A stretch of 10,169 nt of DNA from Dysgonamonadaceae bacterium. Lineage in GTDB: Bacteria > Bacteroidota > Bacteroidia > Bacteroidales > Azobacteroidaceae. Both the position numbers and the translations under genes were made by a program. How positions within the stretch are numbered: the stretch's first letter is position 1; each line of letters opens with the position of its first letter. The notes under the pieces were generated by a model. That model had not been told where the DNA came from. It saw only the letters and a list, made by a program, of their open reading frames with translations, and searched no databases. Where the stretch lies: assembly GCA_031287395.1 (NCBI GenBank), contig JAITTA010000078.1:1-10169 (forward strand), written 5' to 3'. This document shows, in pieces, positions 1 through 5,801 of this stretch.

Positions 1-45
1 CTTCCCAAGTTGGCATAGTTTATTTTTTCATTTAAACATGAGCAA

Positions 46-1239
46 TTATTCTGTTCTGAGGCGCATATATTTTGCACACATAATAACTGCTCCCAGTACA
101 ATTAACACAGCTGTTGCATACAACATCCCCGGACTGTAAAAATAAATGGCAGCCGCGCTCAGCGGAACAAGCATGTTATTCACCGACTGTAAACTTTGGT
201 TCACGCCCTGCAATTTACCCTGTTTGCTTTCGTCAACCGATTGGGACAACCTTCCGGTGTACGTCGGGTCGAATAACCCTTCGCCGGAAATGATACATAT
301 GATAGCAAGCGAAATAACGACTACGGAATGTATATATATGCTTGTCAGAATCAAACCTAAGCCAATTCCAAGACCGATTAAGCCAGCTATCCCAATGCGT
401 TTTTCGCTGAAACGTTTCAATAACCAGGGCAGCAACAATGCGCGCGAAGTAATCTCGCAAACACCGACAAGCGTCAGTAAACTGCCGATAAATGCCGGCC
501 CCCATTGATAAACATCCTTCAGAAAAACGGTGAAATTGAACTGGAAAATCGCCAGCCCTGCATAAAAGAGCACACCTGTTATAAGCAATAGCCTAAGCCC
601 TTTCAGGCTGAATATCTCCTTGAAATGGGAAAAGGTATTGAGGTTGTTAAGGGTTAAACGGTTAGTCCTCTTTTCAGGAACTAAAGATTCCGGCAACAGA
701 AAATATACTGCTAAACCTGAAATTAAGATGAATCCGGCGGTAATAAAGAACGGCAACGCAATGGAAATACTTCCCAACAATCCGCCCAATGCGGGGCCTC
801 CTATTTTCCCTACTCCCATAGCGGCTCCGATATAGCCAAACCATTTAGTCCGCTCTCCGGGTTCGGTGCTGTCCGATATATAGGCAAACAGAATGCTGAT
901 ATTCCCGGCAGTAAGCCCGTCAATCATGCGTCCAAGGAAAAGTATCCAGAGTGTTCCCCCTATCCCAAATAGTACATATCCGATGACAGAGCCCAACAGG
1001 CTGACAATAAGAATGTTTTTTCGTCCGTATCTGTCACTCAACGCTCCAAAAACGGGAGCTGCAAAAAACGTACAGGCAGCAAATACCGACATGAGCGCAC
1101 TCATACCTACAACAACCTGTTGGGATGGAAGATACTTCCCTACCATAAAAGGCAGGAGGGGCAACACGACAGAGAACCCTATAGAATTCAGTAACACAAT
1201 CCCTATAATAATCCATAATCTATTTTTCTTTGCTTTCAT
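46..1239 (-). CDS. MFS drug-efflux-type transporter (DHA1/TetA-like)
   Basis: Inner-membrane secondary transporter of the major facilitator superfamily, 397 aa, the usual length for 12-helix proton-coupled drug antiporters. Seen: hydrophobic helices along the whole length; the loop 2-3 signature GALSDRYGRK at about residues 65-74; a motif-B-like LGRMIDGLTAG at about 103-113 with its membrane Arg; a motif-C-like Gly-rich stretch ending GGPALGG at about 147-153, typical of antiporters. The reading frame extends 12 nt upstream to a TTG, but the ATG at 1239 (MKAKKNR) is the more likely start. The gene is divergent from an AraC-family regulator, which suggests ligand-induced expression. TetA-like resistance proteins are the closest familiar group, but the substrate cannot be read from the sequence. 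A multidrug or natural-product exporter is equally possible. Confidence 0.9.
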   Translation of the reverse strand: MKAKKNRLWIIIGIVLLNSIGFSVVLPLLPFMVGKYLPSQQVVVGMSALMSVFAACTFFAAPVFGALSDRYGRKNILIVSLLGSVIGYVLFGIGGTLWILFLGRMIDGLTAGNISILFAYISDSTEPGERTKWFGYIGAAMGVGKIGGPALGGLLGSISIALPFFITAGFILISGLAVYFLLPESLVPEKRTNRLTLNNLNTFSHFKEIFSLKGLRLLLITGVLFYAGLAIFQFNFTVFLKDVYQWGPAFIGSLLTLVGVCEITSRALLLPWLLKRFSEKRIGIAGLIGLGIGLGLILTSIYIHSVVVISLAIICIISGEGLFDPTYTGRLSQSVDESKQGKLQGVNQSLQSVNNMLVPLSAAAIYFYSPGMLYATAVLIVLGAVIMCAKYMRLRTE

Positions 1240-1289
1240 TTTCAGATTCAACTATTGTTATTTGATATTAATACATATTTTCTCACTTT

Positions 1290-1315
1290 CAAAATGATTA
1301 TGCAAAATTATTGGT
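1290..1315. repeat. 13-bp tandem repeat, candidate regulator site
   Basis: Two adjacent 13-bp units, CAAAATGATTATG (1290-1302) and CAAAATTATTGGT (1303-1315), share the core CAAAATnATT and match at 10 of 13 positions. A further CAAAATGTATT lies at 1359-1369 just before the AraC-type gene. The second unit covers the MFS -7 box on the opposite strand. AraC proteins usually bind direct repeats, so this is a plausible operator. The A+T-rich composition makes chance similarity possible. Confidence 0.35.
1303..1310 (-). promoter_or_regulatory. -7 box of the MFS gene promoter
   Basis: Minus-strand TAATTTTG fits the Bacteroidota sigma-ABfr -7 consensus TAnnTTTG exactly. It would place transcription start near 1296, with a leader of roughly 55 nt before the ATG at 1239. 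No clear -33 TTTG lies at the usual spacing, which fits a promoter that needs an activator. Confidence 0.5.
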
Positions 1316-1335
1316 TATTTTAGGAATAAAATAGC

Positions 1336-1343
1336 TATATTTG
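1336..1343 (+). promoter_or_regulatory. -7 box of the AraC-type regulator promoter
   Basis: TATATTTG matches TAnnTTTG exactly. A TTGG at 1311-1314 could be the -33 element, 22 bp upstream, slightly wide of the usual spacing. Transcription would start near 1350, about 20 nt before the ATG at 1371. Confidence 0.55.
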
Positions 1344-1370
1344 ACATGAAAATAGTCGCAAAATGTATTT

Positions 1371-2333
1371 ATGAAAAAAGACAGACAACAAACAATACCG
1401 GATATTCTGATAAGGCTTGCCCATTTATTGGGGACGGAAATAAAAAACAGAAGATTGGAAATCCCTGAAAAGTTTGGCAAGGGTTATTGTACCGGATTTA
1501 TTTTTAATGAGTATATCCGATTGTTAATCAGCGATTACGAACTGAATGAAGACATAATTATTGAAAATCCGGAGCTCGATGTTCGTGTGAACAGGATAGT
1601 TTTTAAGTTTCAAAACATTTTTCCCCAAACGAAAACATTACAGACAGGAAATCAATTAAAAGCGATGCCTTCGGTTTTAATTGCAACCAGCCGGATGAAT
1701 ACCGATGACGTTATCTCTATTCACACAAATACGGCAACTATTAATATAGAGGTAGATGCGGGTTATTTGAACGAGCTATTCAGCTTGTCGGAAAAATCAC
1801 CGATTTTGCAAAGCCTGTTACAGAATACGCAACCCTTGTTGTTTGAACAAATAATTTATCCCTCGTTGCAGAAGATTGTAAATGAGATTGTGAGTGAACC
1901 GGTGGATGAAACTTTTGAGTTGTTTTTTTTAAGGATAAAGGCGGAAGAGCTGATTTGTAGGTTGTTAATAGAATTGGAAAAGCGGGATGAAAAACATATT
2001 TATGCTTTAAACAGCCACGACATACAAACTATTTACAAAATAAAGGAGCGAATACTTGAACGACTGGATACTCCGCCGGTTATTAAAGAACTGGCAACTT
2101 GTGCCAATATGAGTCCGACCAAACTGCAACGTTTGTTCAAACAGATTTTTGGCAACACTATTTTCAATTATTATCAAGGATTCAGGATAAAAGAAGCCGC
2201 CCGGCTGCTGAAAGAAGAAAACATGTCTGTTTCAGAAGTAGGTTACAGGTTAGGTTTTACCAATCTAAGCCATTTTTCAAGAGTTTTTCAAGAGCATATA
2301 GGGATGAAGCCGAAACAATATACAAAGTCTTAA
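1371..2333 (+). CDS. AraC-family transcriptional regulator
   Basis: Cytoplasmic DNA-binding regulator of 320 aa. The C-terminal third is a clear AraC/XylS double helix-turn-helix domain: the first HTH covers about residues 237-258 (VIKELATCANMSPTKLQRLF), and the second about 285-307, with the family hallmark GFTNLSHFSRVFQEHIGMKP. The N-terminal ~200 residues are presumably the ligand-sensing part; I do not recognise a specific sensor fold there. The start ATG is the first in frame and lies about 20 nt below a good -7 box. Divergent transcription from the MFS transporter strongly suggests it controls that gene, probably as an activator responding to the exported compound. A T8 run at 1923-1930 (residues 185-187) is a possible slippage site. 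Confidence 0.93.
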   Translation: MKKDRQQTIPDILIRLAHLLGTEIKNRRLEIPEKFGKGYCTGFIFNEYIRLLISDYELNEDIIIENPELDVRVNRIVFKFQNIFPQTKTLQTGNQLKAMPSVLIATSRMNTDDVISIHTNTATINIEVDAGYLNELFSLSEKSPILQSLLQNTQPLLFEQIIYPSLQKIVNEIVSEPVDETFELFFLRIKAEELICRLLIELEKRDEKHIYALNSHDIQTIYKIKERILERLDTPPVIKELATCANMSPTKLQRLFKQIFGNTIFNYYQGFRIKEAARLLKEENMSVSEVGYRLGFTNLSHFSRVFQEHIGMKPKQYTKS

Positions 2334-2350
2334 TCGAAAGAATCTGTTAA

Positions 2351-2686
2351 GATTATTGCAGGGAAAAGATAGCCGTTGGCCTTATTGCAGTTACTTTGCC
2401 CAAGACCCTCCAAACCATAGAAGATTATGCATTTGGAATGAGTAAGTTAACATCCATCGTTATTCCTGAAAATGTAAAATCCATTGGACAGGAGGCATTT
2501 CGGTATAGTAGCTCTCTCTCCGAAGTCATTATGCTGCCTACAACGCCAACAACAACGAGAAGTGCCATTTTCGGAAGCACTCATCCTTCCCTTCAGATCA
2601 AAGTGCCGCCAGCCAGTCTGAATGCTTATAAAACCGCATACGGGTGGGATTCACACGCAGATCATATTGTAGCAAATACCAATTAA
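2351..2686 (+). pseudogene. C-terminal remnant of a BspA-like leucine-rich-repeat surface protein
   Basis: The open frame runs from just after a stop at 2348-2350 to TAA at 2684-2686, about 111 codons, but has no plausible ATG before the repeats begin. It reads as two 23-residue LRR_5/BspA units, VTLPKTLQTIEDYAFGMSK.. and VIPENVKSIGQEAFRYSSS.., each with the I-x(3)-AF core. The tail, with VPPASLNAYKTAYGW and then ADHIV, is the normal C-terminal end of BspA-like proteins. Intact members are secreted or surface proteins of several hundred residues with an N-terminal signal peptide, and both that and most repeats are missing here. The 5' end probably was lost when the adjacent AraC/MFS segment arrived or by deletion. 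A TTG at 2396 could start a 96-aa protein, but nothing supports its use. Confidence 0.75.
2353..2390. repeat. 9-bp direct repeat at the LRR truncation point
   Basis: TTATTGCAG occurs at 2353-2361 and again at 2382-2390, 29 bp apart. The pair sits exactly where the recognisable LRR coding sequence begins after the AraC-type gene. It could mark a rearrangement junction or short duplication; a chance repeat is not excluded. Confidence 0.4.
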
Positions 2687-2730
2687 ATCATCATTTGTAA
2701 CATTCTTATAGAACAGAAAACAACAGGAAG

Positions 2731-2769
2731 GAGATTACCCGGAGAACTTGGGTAATCTCTTTTCGTTTT
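2731..2769 (+). terminator. Hairpin terminator after the LRR remnant
   Basis: GAGATTACCC (2731-2740) and GGGTAATCTC (2750-2759) form a perfect 10-bp stem with a 9-nt loop, followed by the T-rich stretch TCTTTTCGTTTT. The T tract favours the plus strand. The stem lies between convergent genes, so it may also stop minus-strand transcripts of the response regulator, though less efficiently because that side has no U tract. Confidence 0.75.
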
Positions 2770-3461
2770 CAAACATCAAAATCCAGAATAAGTCCAACCG
2801 CTTTGACATTGATTATCCGGATAGACGGATCTTTCGACAAACAATGCCGTATTTTGGTAATGAAACGATCGAGGCATCGGGAGGTATAAAAATCGTTCTT
2901 TCCCCAGAATCTTAAAAGAATATCCTCTCTTTCCACCACTTCTCCTTTATTCTCAACCAACAACTCCAATATCTGAGCTTCGCGTGTAGTCAGTACTCGT
3001 CTTTCGGAATTATAAACCAGGTAGAAATTCTTCGGATCAAACCGGTATTTTCCGATTTGATGCAGAATTCCTTTCATTTTTACTTTGATGCTGTTCCTCA
3101 AATTGATTAAAGCCTTGATATGTGCATCCAATTCCTCCGGGAGGAACGGTTTTTTAATATAGTTATTTACTCCCGCTTCATAACCGGAGATAACATCTTT
3201 CGACATCGTTTTACTTGTAGCAAATACAATCGGGATTTCCGGATCGGTCTGCCGGATTTTTCCGACCATCTCCAGACCGTTCATAACCGGCATTTCTATA
3301 TCCGAGACAATCACTTCCGGACAAAAACTTTTCCACAACGCAAGTCCTTCTTTTCCGTTGGAAGCCAAAGTTACCTGGTAACCCCCGATAATTTCTTCAA
3401 GGCTACTTTTAATAATATAACTCAGGTTCGAATCGTCTTCAATCAGCAATAATTTTATCAT
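2769..3461 (-). CDS. OmpR-family response regulator
   Basis: Cytoplasmic two-component response regulator, 230 aa, the normal size for the OmpR/PhoB group. Receiver domain, residues 1-120: acidic pocket E8-D9-D10, phospho-acceptor D54 in VSDIEMPVMNG, the conserved Thr at T82 (FATSK) and K104 in the KKP motif. Trans_Reg_C winged-helix domain, about 130-230, with LTTREAQILELLVENKGEVVxR and the recognition-helix region SRCLDRFITKIRHCL. The start codon lies inside the 3' end of the kinase gene (23-nt overlap), so the two are translationally coupled and form a cognate pair. OmpR-type regulators bind tandem direct repeats with about 10-11 bp period, and such repeats occur upstream of the kinase at 4789-4829. 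The likely targets are therefore the kinase operon itself and the divergent small peptide. Confidence 0.95.
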   Translation of the reverse strand: MIKLLLIEDDSNLSYIIKSSLEEIIGGYQVTLASNGKEGLALWKSFCPEVIVSDIEMPVMNGLEMVGKIRQTDPEIPIVFATSKTMSKDVISGYEAGVNNYIKKPFLPEELDAHIKALINLRNSIKVKMKGILHQIGKYRFDPKNFYLVYNSERRVLTTREAQILELLVENKGEVVEREDILLRFWGKNDFYTSRCLDRFITKIRHCLSKDPSIRIINVKAVGLILDFDV

Positions 3462-4767
3462 CGTATGGTAGATTTATTGTAAATTCACTGTATTCTCCCG
3501 GCACGCTGTCTATTCCGATTTCTCCTCCATGCGCCGTAACCACTTGATAAACATAATTCAAACCCAATCCGAATCCATTGACTTTTTGCTCTTTTTTCAC
3601 GGATGACGCCCGCTCGAACTTTTCAAAGATTTTCTTCTGATCCCGGATCGGAATACCGATTCCATCGTCCCGGAACTTAATTTGAATGTATTTTCCCCAG
3701 TTGAAACAGGAGATGCAAATATTCACTTTATCTTTTGAATATTTTACTGCATTGTCAATTATATTATTAAACGATTCATAAATATATCCATAGTCGGCAT
3801 AAATTGATTTAACTCCGTTTAGGTCCACTTGAAACCGGATTTCTTTCGAAACATTTAACAAATATTTTTCTTTTAAATGATCAATCAATTCGGATAAATC
3901 AACCGATTGTTTGTACAAAGCGATCTTTTTTTCTTCAAATTGAGCGATAGTCAGTATCTTATTGGTAATAGACAACAAGTGATTTCCTTCATTCGTGATA
4001 ATATCATAATATTGCTCCTTCATCCGGGGCTTATCATCGATTTTCCCGCTTTTCAAGGCATTAACACCCATCAGGATAGCCGTAAGCGGACTTTTCATGT
4101 CGTGAATCATAGCATTGGTAAAATCCCTCCGGATTTCGGCAATACGATCCTGACGAATAATAATCCTGATTTGCAAGAACAAACAATAAGCTACAATAAG
4201 AGCAATACAAACCGATCCGGCAAGTAATAAAAACATCTTACCAAAAATAATTCTGTAAGGAGAAAATACCATTATTTCAATAAACTCGGGGGTAATAGTC
4301 CTTAATTGTATCTTTTCTTTGTAACCGGATTTTTGGAGAATATCCTTTCCTCCATGATTTATAGATGCTATTTTTTTACCCAATGAATCGGATAGTATTA
4401 AAGTATAACTAATATTATTATAATCTTTCCCTAAATTCAAATTAACAATAGTATCTAATTTTTCTAATGAAAGTGGATATTCTTCTAGATACAAATAATT
4501 TTGAAAAGCGATAATATTCGAATAAACATCATTTTCTATTTTGAATCCTTCTATTTTTTTACCTTTTTTCAATCGAAACTGATCATTCAAACGTTTTATG
4601 GCTTCTTTTTCTATCGAACGAATAAAGCATTTACTGATGTTTTTTTGCAATTCTGCTTCTAATAGCGTGTACGTGTTCTTAAGCCAAATTCCCTGCAAAA
4701 TAAGAATAGAAACAAGGGCAATGCACGTGAAAATCTTTATATAATTGTTTCGCATCATTTTAAGCAT
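3439..4767 (-). CDS. Membrane sensor histidine kinase
   Basis: Two-component sensor kinase, 442 aa. Seen in order: TM1 at about residues 10-29; an extracytoplasmic region of about 145 residues with no fold I recognise; TM2 at about 177-203; a HisKA domain with phospho-acceptor H222 in MIHDMKSPLTAI; an HATPase_c domain with N box ESFNNIIDNAVKY (331-343), G1 box DDGIGIP (367-373), F box IFEKFER and G2 box GFGLGL (398-403). All catalytic boxes are intact. Starts at residue 1, 4 or 5 (all Met) are possible; a -7 box only 14 nt above the first ATG would leave a near-leaderless mRNA, which slightly favours Met4 or Met5. It overlaps the downstream response-regulator gene by 23 nt. The gene is divergent from a double-glycine leader peptide. 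The signal is unknown; the neighbouring peptide is an obvious candidate, by inference only. Confidence 0.95.
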   Translation of the reverse strand: MLKMMRNNYIKIFTCIALVSILILQGIWLKNTYTLLEAELQKNISKCFIRSIEKEAIKRLNDQFRLKKGKKIEGFKIENDVYSNIIAFQNYLYLEEYPLSLEKLDTIVNLNLGKDYNNISYTLILSDSLGKKIASINHGGKDILQKSGYKEKIQLRTITPEFIEIMVFSPYRIIFGKMFLLLAGSVCIALIVAYCLFLQIRIIIRQDRIAEIRRDFTNAMIHDMKSPLTAILMGVNALKSGKIDDKPRMKEQYYDIITNEGNHLLSITNKILTIAQFEEKKIALYKQSVDLSELIDHLKEKYLLNVSKEIRFQVDLNGVKSIYADYGYIYESFNNIIDNAVKYSKDKVNICISCFNWGKYIQIKFRDDGIGIPIRDQKKIFEKFERASSVKKEQKVNGFGLGLNYVYQVVTAHGGEIGIDSVPGEYSEFTINLPYDDKIIAD

Positions 4768-4780
4768 GTTGATTCAACCA

Positions 4781-4788
4781 CAAAAATA
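4781..4788 (-). promoter_or_regulatory. -7 box of the kinase/regulator operon
   Basis: Minus-strand TATTTTTG matches TAnnTTTG. Transcription would start near 4774, giving a very short 5' leader. The region where a -33 element would sit is occupied by the phased direct repeats, so the operon may be autoregulated. Confidence 0.5.
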
Positions 4789-4829
4789 ATAACATTTCGA
4801 TAACATTTTATCACATTTCAATAACTTAT
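4789..4829 (+). promoter_or_regulatory. Four phased direct repeats, probable OmpR-type operator
   Basis: Four 9-bp units lie in tandem: ATAACATTT (4789), ATAACATTT (4800), ATCACATTT (4810) and ATAACTTAT (4821). Start-to-start spacing is 11, 10 and 11 bp, so all face the same side of the helix. Two identical copies, one with a single change and one weaker copy are arranged as two dimer sites. OmpR/PhoB-family regulators bind such repeats, often just upstream of or overlapping the -35 region. Here they end 18 bp before the plus-strand -7 box of the small peptide gene and abut the minus-strand -7 box of the kinase. The response regulator at 2769-3461 is the natural candidate ligand. Confidence 0.65.
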
Positions 4830-4847
4830 TTTCTTTTTTATAAATTG

Positions 4848-4855
4848 TAATTTTG
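4848..4855 (+). promoter_or_regulatory. -7 box of the double-glycine peptide gene
   Basis: TAATTTTG matches TAnnTTTG exactly. No TTTG is found at the -33 position; the fourth phased repeat occupies it instead, as in activator-dependent promoters. Transcription would start near 4862, about 40 nt before the ATG at 4902. Confidence 0.6.
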
Positions 4856-4901
4856 TACTCCATAAAAATCTTATTCATTTCAACAAATAAAAACGATTAT
4901 T

Positions 4902-5054
4902 ATGAAAACAAATTCCAGAAGAAATGTGAAACCAGATTTTGAAAAAATCAAAAAATTTGCATTATACAAAGACAACCTGTTGAAAATCAAAGGTGGTGGT
5001 GGTGGACAATGGGTACTTATTGACGGAGAATTGATCTGGGTTCCCAATCCTTAA
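4902..5054 (+). CDS. Small double-glycine leader peptide (putative secreted signal or bacteriocin-like precursor)
   Basis: A 50-codon gene starting MKTNSRRNVK and ending VPNP-stop. Residues 1-32 are strongly basic (ten Lys/Arg against three acidic residues) and fit the leader recognised by C39-peptidase exporters: L21 at -12, N25 at -8, L26 at -7, I29 at -4, G31-G32 at -2/-1. Cleavage after G32 would leave GGGQWVLIDGELIWVPNP, 18 residues with net charge about -2, two Trp and no Cys, Ser, Thr or Lys. That lacks the residues needed for lanthionine rings and is unlike cationic bacteriocins. The gene has its own -7 box and phased operator repeats and is divergent from a histidine kinase/response regulator pair. 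The A-rich region before the ATG has no Shine-Dalgarno, as usual in Bacteroidota. It vaguely resembles the GG-type natural-product precursors of Bacteroidales, but I cannot assign a family. No exporter or maturase is in the window. Function is unknown; pheromone is my inference. Confidence 0.75.
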   Translation: MKTNSRRNVKPDFEKIKKFALYKDNLLKIKGGGGGQWVLIDGELIWVPNP

Positions 5055-5087
5055 TTAAACATTCTATCTGAAATCTCGCTTGTAATT

Positions 5088-5792
5088 TCATTTATAAATC
5101 AGGAAGAGGCAAGGTCGTTTCGAAAGATCCGGCGCTTGTCTTTTCCATTCTGCAATGCTCCGTGTTTTAATATATTCGGTTTCGCATGTAATGTCAGCAG
5201 CAATGCACAATTTTGTAGCCGGTTTACAAGTCCGGATAAAATCATCCATTAATTTTCCATTCCGGTAAGGTGTTTCGATAAACAGTTGCGTCTCGTTTTC
5301 CGAATAAATTCTTTGTTCGTATTGTCTGATCGCTTTTATCCGCTGATCAGCTTCAATCGGGAGATAACCATGAAAAGCAAAATTCTGACCGTTAAAACCC
5401 GAAGCCATCAATGCCATCAGAATGGAAGAAGGACCGACTAAAGGCACCACCCGGATATTTTTTTGTTGCGCTATAGCTACCACATCGGCTCCCGGATCGG
5501 CAATTGCCGGACAACCCGCTTCCGAGATGATCCCTACCGAATTTCCTTCCATCACCGGTTTCAGGTAATCCGAAACAATTTGTGGAGGGGTATGCTTATT
5601 CAATAAATAAAATGTCAGTTCATCGATATTGACGGAAGGATCCGTTCTTTTCAGAAACCGTCGTGCCGTACGCTCATTTTCAACTATAAAATGACGTATT
5701 TTCAAAATAATTTCACGATTATAAGCCGGGAGAACCTGCTCAACCGGAGTCTCTCCCAACGGCACGGGAATTAAATAAAGAGATGCCTCCAT
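5088..5792 (-). CDS. RsmI-like SAM-dependent methyltransferase (tetrapyrrole methylase superfamily)
   Basis: Probable cytoplasmic S-adenosylmethionine-dependent methyltransferase of 234 aa. Seen: N-terminal LYLIPVPLGE (6-14), ENERTARRFLKR (38-49) in place of the RsmI EDTRxTxxLL segment, the nucleotide-binding GIISEAGCPAIADPGADVV (87-105), VGPSSILMALMASGF (119-133) and FIETPYRN (171-178). These are the ordered motifs of RsmI, the 16S rRNA C1402 2'-O-methyltransferase. However, the protein is about 50 residues shorter than typical RsmI and its motifs differ in detail. It is therefore better called an RsmI-like paralogue common in Bacteroidota than RsmI itself; the substrate is not evident. It is the last gene of a minus-strand operon, 9 nt after the glycosyltransferase. 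S-adenosylhomocysteine hydrolase at the head of that operon would remove its by-product. Confidence 0.85.
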   Translation of the reverse strand: MEASLYLIPVPLGETPVEQVLPAYNREIILKIRHFIVENERTARRFLKRTDPSVNIDELTFYLLNKHTPPQIVSDYLKPVMEGNSVGIISEAGCPAIADPGADVVAIAQQKNIRVVPLVGPSSILMALMASGFNGQNFAFHGYLPIEADQRIKAIRQYEQRIYSENETQLFIETPYRNGKLMDDFIRTCKPATKLCIAADITCETEYIKTRSIAEWKRQAPDLSKRPCLFLIYK

Positions 5793-5801
5793 ATATTCAT
5801 A

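Noticed and set aside
18..37. GTTTA/TAAAC hairpin below the MFS stop codon as a terminator
   Set aside because: A 5-bp A+T-rich stem is within chance expectation, and the window edge removes the context.
5..1300. Long plus-strand open frames opposite the MFS gene
   Set aside because: They lie entirely antisense to a well-supported transporter, have unlikely Pro/Ser/Thr-rich composition and resemble no family.
2396..2686. An intact 96-aa LRR protein starting at TTG 2396
   Set aside because: The start falls inside a repeat unit, there is no signal peptide for a normally secreted family, and the frame continues upstream without an ATG; a truncated gene explains it better.
5069..5090. TGAAAT/ATTTCA inverted repeat between the peptide gene and the methyltransferase as a terminator
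   Set aside because: Only a 6-bp A+T-rich stem with a 10-nt loop and no proper T tract; too weak to call.
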